Position numbers and translations under genes: made by a program. The notes under the pieces are model-generated. The model was given only the letters and a program-made list of their open reading frames with translations, searched no databases and was not told where the DNA came from. Positions 58,499 through 64,000 of a stretch of 64,000 nucleotides of DNA are shown piece after piece (positions within the stretch are counted from its first letter, which is position 1; each line of letters opens with the position of its first letter). Origin of the DNA: Monocercomonoides exilis (lineage: Eukaryota > Preaxostyla > Oxymonadida > Polymastigidae); assembly GCA_001643675.2 (NCBI GenBank), contig LSRY02000021.1, positions 620,001 through 684,000 on the forward strand, written 5' to 3'.

Positions 58499-60455
58499 TT
58501 AATTTCGTAATAATGCTCCTGCAGATCCTTTTTTGTCATTGATAACATTATAAGAATCTGAATGCGTTCTCTTAAAATCACTGCGACGAATGCACAACAC
58601 AGATATCAAACAAGCCAAAAATCCCAGAAAGACCATTCCACCAGCGACAATTGTGCCGATGAGTTGGAACATGTTTCCTTCTTCAGTCTTCTTAAGGTCA
58701 GTCCATCCTGATTGGACCCATTTGAACGGCTTATTCAGCAAGGCATCCGGAATGCCATTTCTCTTAAGGGCAAAAGTTTTGTCAACATCTTGAACCGAAA
58801 CCGCAGGAATCTGATGAGATGTTGTGGGTCCATTCACTGCAAGAAATGTCTGTCCATGTTTCATGAGGTACGATGATATTATCTGAGAATTGTTAACAAT
58901 ATTAATAATGATTGTTCATTTAAAGAAAATACATATTGAAATATATCATAATTATTGATTAAAAAACACAATAAATTAATAAATAAATAAATAAATAAAC
59001 GCTTCAAACCTTTCCATCAACAGCACCAACACCTGCACGCTTCATTCCATTGACTCCGTCTTCTCGGAGATCAAATCTCGCTGCAAGCGAAGCAGCTGGG
59101 TCTCTTACTCCATCTGAGCGTTTGCTTTCCGAATCCGCAATATAATTGTTGTAGCGAGTAATGAACTTTGTTGTGTCGATATCATGAATCTTTCCATTCA
59201 ATTTTTCATACAACTTTCCTCTGTTGCTTTTTCCTTGGGCGAAATAAAAGCCAGCTTCTGGATCTTGATCTAAGAGATTCTTGTAACCCAAATCATTAAA
59301 CGCGGCTTCAAACTTGGGTACATTGTACAGTGCATAATACTCGTCCTTTCCAAGCGATCTCGACACGTCACTGAACTCGACCTTGTCCATCCAATGCTCA
59401 ATCACGCAGACAGTTTCGAGCTCCAACTCCTTTGAATGTGCTTTGAACTTGTTAAAGTCAACATATAAATACTGGTTGTTGTTGGAGCCAGTCATGTGAG
59501 CAGAAACTTTATCTTTCCATGTGCCTGCATCAACAGCTGATGTGTGTGCAATCATCACACGCATCCATGTTGGGATACCTTCTGCTTTAATTGCATCAAG
59601 TGCTGCTCTGTTCATAATTTCCAATGAACTTGATAGAATTGAGACACCTCTTTCAAGCGCATAGAATCCATCAACGGAATGAATTGTTCCTGGATGCCCT
59701 GTGAAAGATAAAGCGACCTTGTTATTATTCGGGATAATGTAATTGTATTTCTTTATAATTCTAAGAAGAGTATTGTATGAATTCCATGAGATATGAGTCA
59801 AAAATATTTCATCATGAATTTGCGTCAACTTCATAATTGCAGATGCGTGATTTCGAATGTTATGATAATCTGTAATCTCTGCAGCAGTTTTTCCCTCATC
59901 TTTCGAGTACTTTTGAATAATGTCTCGAATATCATCTGAACAAGTCAATGCCCACAATTGTTCTTCGGTAAGTTTTTCATTATCTGCACTTTTCTGGTTA
60001 TATCCCTCGAGCATTCCTTGAAATTGTTGCCAGATTAATTCTGCATGAGAAACAAATGAATCACTTTGATCTCCTTTCACAAAATTTTTGACAAAATTCA
60101 AATTATCATTGATCCATTTCTTAACTTCATCCGATAATGCTCCGTTGGGGGATAGTTTATTCAAATTATCCAACATGTTTTGATAGTGGTTCCAGATTCT
60201 AACATGAGTTAAGGCACCCTCTGCTGCACCCATGCAATACGGAATGTTTTTATCGTATTTATCAGAATGATAATCAATTTCCAACTTATCCCATCCAATT
60301 GTTTTCAAAGAATCGCTGTAACGTCCGGTTACAAGAGCATCATTTATAACTTCATCTGAAATCACACATTTATCGGCTTCCATCTTCACATAAACATATT
60401 TATCTGCCATAAGCGATTTTATAAAAATTACAGAAATGAAAATTTGTGGAAACAT
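58499..60455 (-). CDS. Phospholipase B-like (PLBD) protein with C-terminal membrane anchor; nucleophile Cys replaced
   Basis: Exons are 60455-59010 and 58882-58499. The 127-bp intron has gtttga and ctcag ends, giving 609 residues. A hydrophobic N-terminus (MFPQIFISVIFIKS) suggests ER entry. The Phospholip_B family is recognised by FLTHISWNSYNTLLRIIKKY, GHPGTIHSVDGFYAL, MTGSNNNQYLYVDFNKF (family: NSGTYNNQW), CVIEHWMDKVEFSDVS, YYALYNVPKFEAAFNDLG, LAARFDLRED and, after the splice, the GP-(S/T) and H/N-G-I-PD C-terminal motifs. Family members are lysosomal Ntn hydrolases that self-cleave before a Cys in a CSAL motif. Here the aligned stretch is NHASAI, so the Cys position is Ala204. A membrane segment at ~554-580 is followed by a tail with YNVI (~593-596), a Tyr sorting-type motif. 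Membrane anchoring is unusual for this family. Confidence 0.88.
58976..59000. repeat. AAAT tetranucleotide repeat
   Basis: About six copies of aaat/aata inside the intron of the PLB-like gene, next to its donor site. Confidence 0.85.
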
Positions 60456-60762
60456 TGCTCACTTCTTTTACAATGATTATGTTTAACAAAGTTATGATCT
60501 GAAGATATAATTCTTCTTCAATAATTATCTTCGTTGGGGCTGTGACGTAGCTTAGCATCTAAATTATAATATAGTGTGCTTTTTTAAAAAGAATTAAATC
60601 AATAGAAAATGCACCAAAATTAAAAATGCGAAATGGTGAGTGATATTTGAAATATTGTTTTTTTGTTTTTTTTTTCAAAAATGGATTTTTCTTGCTTTTG
60701 ATGCCTTGATATTAATTATTATTATTATTATTATAATTCAAATATTCAACACACAGGAGTTT
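60456..60762. promoter_or_regulatory. Divergent promoter region (PLB-like / hexosaminidase) with a possible 5'-UTR intron
   Basis: 307 bp between divergent starts. The part nearest the hexosaminidase looks like a 5'-UTR intron, with donor gtgagt at 60636 and acceptor cacacag ending at 60756. That would explain the stop-rich sequence before the ATG. An attatt run lies at 60717-60735. Confidence 0.5.
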
Positions 60763-63165
60763 ATGAGCTTGGACGGAAAAGTTATAGAGCTTTCCCAAAC
60801 ATTTCCTTCTGAAGCACAAAATTCTCAGTCAAATTTGGATGCATTGACTGATTCAATGAAAGCTTTTGCAGATGCTCAAAATGAGGAGGATGACAAGGAT
60901 ACCAGTTTACTTTTTGTTAAAGAAGATGAAACAGAAAATGTTGATATCACACCAAAGAGAAAGAATTTTTCATTTAGCGATTCACAAGCAACAATTGCAA
61001 CATCCTTGCTTATAGTCATGATTTTAATTCTTGGAACGATTACACTTCTTTTATGTATTCTTGTTTTAGTTCAACAAAAAAGAAATAAACCTATTATGCT
61101 CCATGGTCAACCTGTAATAACACCAGAGCCTAAATCATGTGTAATCATTTCAGGATGGTTCGTCATAAAATCAAAATTAATGATTTTAATTCCTGAGGAT
61201 TCATTTGTTGCAGAAGATGCGGCTTTGAGGATTAAGACAATGCTGAATAATACAATTGATATCAATGTACATATACAAAAGGGAACAATATCACAATCCG
61301 CCAAGAACCCGGAGATACAATTTATAAAGAAAAACGATGGGATGAACAGTGAAGAATATTCAGTTGTTGTTACTGAGCAGCACATTTTGATAACTGGATG
61401 CACAGAGGCAGCATTGCATCACGGATTTGTTACACTTCTTCAGATGTTTCCACCTGATATTGTTGGAGCTGCATTTTTGGACATGAAGGATGAATATGGC
61501 AGCACAACAAATAAATCTAAAGAGACTGCAACAACAAATGATAGCCATGCAGCAAGAACTCTTTCTTCTAAATTAAATGGACTCTTTGGATTAAAAGATG
61601 GAACATGGCACAAAAGTGGTAAACGAATTCCTTCTGGAACAGTATCGCTTCAATGCGTTGAAATTCATGATGAGCCACAGTATAAGTACCGAGGGTTTTT
61701 GCTAGATGTGGCGCGCCATCTGTCAACAGTGTCTGAGGTAAAGAAAATGATTGAATTGATAGCCTTCCACAAAATGAACGTATTTCATCTTCATCTCACA
61801 GACGATCAAGGATGGCGTCTTTTCATCCCGAAATATCCAAAGCTTACAGAAATAGGAGCATGGCGACAGAATACAAGAGCGAACTTTGCAGAAAGAGAGA
61901 GAACCGAAGATTTGAAATTACACGAGCGCAATGACTTAGACTATGGCGTTGAATCGTCAATAACCAAACAGTCTACAGAAGTGCATTCATCAATGAAATC
62001 AGCAACTTTCGAAGATATTGATTCAGATCCAGAATGGGGATTCACACGCGACTCAACAAATTTAGCGGTGCCTTTTGGAGTTTATGGAGGATTTTTCACA
62101 CATGAGGATATACGCGAAATTGTCTCGTTTGCCTCGAAGCGAGGAGTTGTTGTTCAGCCAGAGATTGATATGCCCGGACATGCAATGGCAGCGCTGGCAT
62201 CGTATCCGTCGCTCGGCTGCAAAGAAATGAAGTGGAAAGTGACTGGCCGGTGGGGCATTTTCCAGGCGGTGCTCTGCTCAAAAGAAGAAGTGATGACATT
62301 TTTGGAGGATGTGATGGAAGAAGTGTTCTCACTTTTTAACTCTCAGTTTGTGCACATTGGAGGAGACGAATGCGTTGAAGACATGTGGAGAAAGTGCAGT
62401 GCGTGCGCTGCTCAGATGAAGAAAGCAGGGCTCAGTTATGCGAGTCAGATTCCGTGCTTGTTTTTGAACAGAATGGAGAAAGCAGCAGCATCCGCTGGAA
62501 AGCGGATTATCGGGTGGGATGAGATAACTGAGTGCAAAAACAGAAAGAATGACACAGCAGCGATTGTGTGGCACCCTTCGGGCGATGCCGAGTCTATTGC
62601 ATTGAAAGGCACAGAAGTCGTCATTTCACCTATGTCTTTTTGTTATCTGGACTTTAACGAAACGCGCAGCGGTGAGAGATGCAACAATGAGAGCGATTAT
62701 TCGAATGACATGAATCAGATTTCATTGCATACACAGCAACATTCGTTTGATTCAATTGATTCATCTTTACCAGTGCCTTTCTCTCTGTCTGCAAATGGTG
62801 CTATTCATTCAGAAAGACTATCAAATTACTACAACGCATCACTTGCCAACGCATACTCATTCGATCCGCTTTATTTTGTTTCCCCGCGCATTTTCAGAAA
62901 AAAGGAGCTATCTCCTGCTGAACAACAAGATGCTGAGATACTGCGAAAGAACGTCATTGGCGGGCAGTGCAATTTATGGACAGAGCATCTACCGACTCAG
63001 GATAAGAGGGAGTTCAATACTCTTCCACGTCTGGCTGCCATTGCGGAGGCGCTGTGGATCCAAAGAGAAAAGAAAGATTGGAATATATTTTTGGATAAGA
63101 TGAAGAAGCATTTGACTCGTGTGTATAAGTCAATGAATTGGAAGTTTAACAATATGAATCTTTAA
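60763..63165 (+). CDS. Membrane-anchored GH20 beta-N-acetylhexosaminidase
   Basis: Removes terminal GlcNAc/GalNAc from glycans (family). I place the start at the ATG at 60763 (800 residues), because the frame upstream begins at a GTG inside a likely 5'-UTR intron. There is no N-terminal signal peptide. Instead LLIVMILILGTITLLLCILV (~78-103) forms one membrane segment after an acidic N-terminal stretch, suggesting a type II anchor. The GH20 N-terminal subdomain spans ~150-305. The catalytic barrel starts at YKYRGFLLDVARHLS (~307) and has HLHLTDDQGWRLFIP, PEIDMPGHAMAA, HIGGDECVEDMW with the catalytic Asp535-Glu536 pair, GWDEIT, and GGQCNLWTEHLP. All key residues look intact. A ~90-residue low-complexity insertion lies between the YLDF segment and GGQCNLWTE. 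It is divergently paired with the PLB-like gene. Confidence 0.95.
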   Translation: MSLDGKVIELSQTFPSEAQNSQSNLDALTDSMKAFADAQNEEDDKDTSLLFVKEDETENVDITPKRKNFSFSDSQATIATSLLIVMILILGTITLLLCILVLVQQKRNKPIMLHGQPVITPEPKSCVIISGWFVIKSKLMILIPEDSFVAEDAALRIKTMLNNTIDINVHIQKGTISQSAKNPEIQFIKKNDGMNSEEYSVVVTEQHILITGCTEAALHHGFVTLLQMFPPDIVGAAFLDMKDEYGSTTNKSKETATTNDSHAARTLSSKLNGLFGLKDGTWHKSGKRIPSGTVSLQCVEIHDEPQYKYRGFLLDVARHLSTVSEVKKMIELIAFHKMNVFHLHLTDDQGWRLFIPKYPKLTEIGAWRQNTRANFAERERTEDLKLHERNDLDYGVESSITKQSTEVHSSMKSATFEDIDSDPEWGFTRDSTNLAVPFGVYGGFFTHEDIREIVSFASKRGVVVQPEIDMPGHAMAALASYPSLGCKEMKWKVTGRWGIFQAVLCSKEEVMTFLEDVMEEVFSLFNSQFVHIGGDECVEDMWRKCSACAAQMKKAGLSYASQIPCLFLNRMEKAAASAGKRIIGWDEITECKNRKNDTAAIVWHPSGDAESIALKGTEVVISPMSFCYLDFNETRSGERCNNESDYSNDMNQISLHTQQHSFDSIDSSLPVPFSLSANGAIHSERLSNYYNASLANAYSFDPLYFVSPRIFRKKELSPAEQQDAEILRKNVIGGQCNLWTEHLPTQDKREFNTLPRLAAIAEALWIQREKKDWNIFLDKMKKHLTRVYKSMNWKFNNMNL

Positions 63166-63910
63166 AGTCATAGCTTTGTATTGAAGATTTTTTTTAATTG
63201 AAAATTAGTAGCTTCAATTAAGTATTTCTATTAATGTATTTATTAAGCAAATATTTGTTTGCATTTTTATGTTTGAGTGAAATTAACATCAATGATTTTT
63301 TTCTCCAATTTTTTGAGAATTTTCATATTGTTCATTATGGTTGTGAATGCGCCAGTTGGTGCGTTTGCATTTTACGCGTAGCTTTTTGCTTCTGTAGATC
63401 GAAAGGAACAGAGAATTTTTTTTGTTCTGAAAGATTTAAAACAACAAAAGACGGAGCATATCTGTTTTGATTAGCATTTTTCCGATAATGTTTCGCTTTG
63501 ATTCATTACATGTACAACGACATTTTGAAAAAATGGTGAAAGTGTAGAACTCGTCTAAACAGCATTTGTTCACACCATTCAGAATAATTATAAGCTCTAA
63601 AACAAAATTGTAAAAAATCACTTGAAAGTAATAAAAACGACTCCTCAAATCTCAATGTATGATGATTGATTGTCCAAACGAAGCAATGGAAAAATGGAAA
63701 AATGGAAAAATGAAAAAAAAAATTGAAAAAAAGAAAATTAAAAAAAAGAAAATTAAAAAAAAAGAAAAGAAAAGAAAAAGAAAAGTAATAATAATTGAAA
63801 AATTTTCCATGTGTCGAAATGAAAAGTGACAAGATCACAAACAACAGAGTTTGTCTTGGTCAATGCTCAATCATGTGGCCAACAATCAGTAAAAATTTCA
63901 AATAAAGTTA

Positions 63911-63943
<33 letters not shown>

Positions 63944-64000
63944 ACAAAAGACAAGAAAATAAGAAAGACCTTTTCAGAAAATGAAAAGAAAAAGAAAAAT
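63166..64000. other. A-rich 3' intergenic region with simple repeats
   Basis: AT-rich flank of the hexosaminidase gene. From about 63685 it turns into tandem gaaaaatg, gaaaatta and aaaag units, and near 63900 into aaaaat units. I find no supported gene up to the window edge. Confidence 0.6.

Noticed and set aside
63330..63410. Local GC rise that might mark a small RNA gene
   Set aside because: I could not fold it into a tRNA or other known RNA, and no internal promoter boxes are evident.
1..64000. Alternative genetic code with TAA/TAG as Gln, as in some oxymonads
   Set aside because: TAA, TAG and TGA end genes exactly at family C-termini (E2 and nucleolin-like TAA, ZPR1 TAG, PLAC8 TGA), and long frames use CAA/CAG for Gln.
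1..64000. tRNA, rRNA or CRISPR-type arrays
   Set aside because: Reading both strands I found no convincing T-loop/A-box pairs, rRNA-like blocks, or regularly spaced repeats with unique spacers.

Overview
This window is a gene-dense, AT-rich eukaryotic nuclear segment. It carries thirteen protein-coding genes on both strands, and most of them are interrupted by short spliceosomal introns of about 47-223 bp. Re-joining exons by hand restores complete family domains (Fab1/PIKfyve kinase, PLAC8, PDI, BET, BIRC6-type E2, PHO80-like cyclin, ZPR1, phospholipase B-like). TAA, TAG and TGA all end genes at the expected C-termini, so the standard code applies. Many introns, very large single-exon proteins, Ser-rich low complexity and a giant secreted beta-helix-like protein fit a free-living or commensal protist. 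An oxymonad of the Monocercomonoides type is my best guess, but that is inference from style, not from a marker gene.

Layout. 1-11378 (+): Fab1/PIKfyve lipid kinase, 5' end outside the window. 12432-11808 (-): a four-exon PLAC8 protein. 12652-14338 (+): nucleolin-like two-RRM protein. 17322-14984 (-): a PDI with two CSHC active sites. 17516-19075 (+): BET bromodomain-NET protein. 19268-21052 (+): BIRC6-type ubiquitin-conjugating enzyme. 22412-21499 (-): PHO80-like cyclin. 22413-25878: gene-poor AT-rich stretch with three types of palindromic, MITE-like elements. 31449-25879 (-): SNF2 ATPase with Cys-rich C-terminal fingers. 40547-32603 (-): giant poly-Ser protein of unknown family. 40888-43220 (+): ZPR1 with eight exons. 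43221-45770: gene-poor, with a second copy of one palindromic element. 45771-57356 (+): 3861-residue surface protein built from nine modules. 60455-58499 (-) and 60763-63165 (+): a divergent pair, a membrane-anchored phospholipase B-like protein that seems to lack its nucleophile Cys, and a membrane-anchored GH20 hexosaminidase.

How the genes relate. Most are unrelated housekeeping functions. Two themes stand out. One is the endo-lysosomal/surface set at the right end (beta-helix surface protein, PLB-like protein, hexosaminidase, each with a single membrane anchor), with Fab1, the endolysosomal lipid kinase, at the left end. The other is the chromatin and nuclear set in the middle (nucleolin-like, BET, SNF2, ZPR1). 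Splice sites share a GT-N-TG donor start in 19 of the 23 coding introns I could place.
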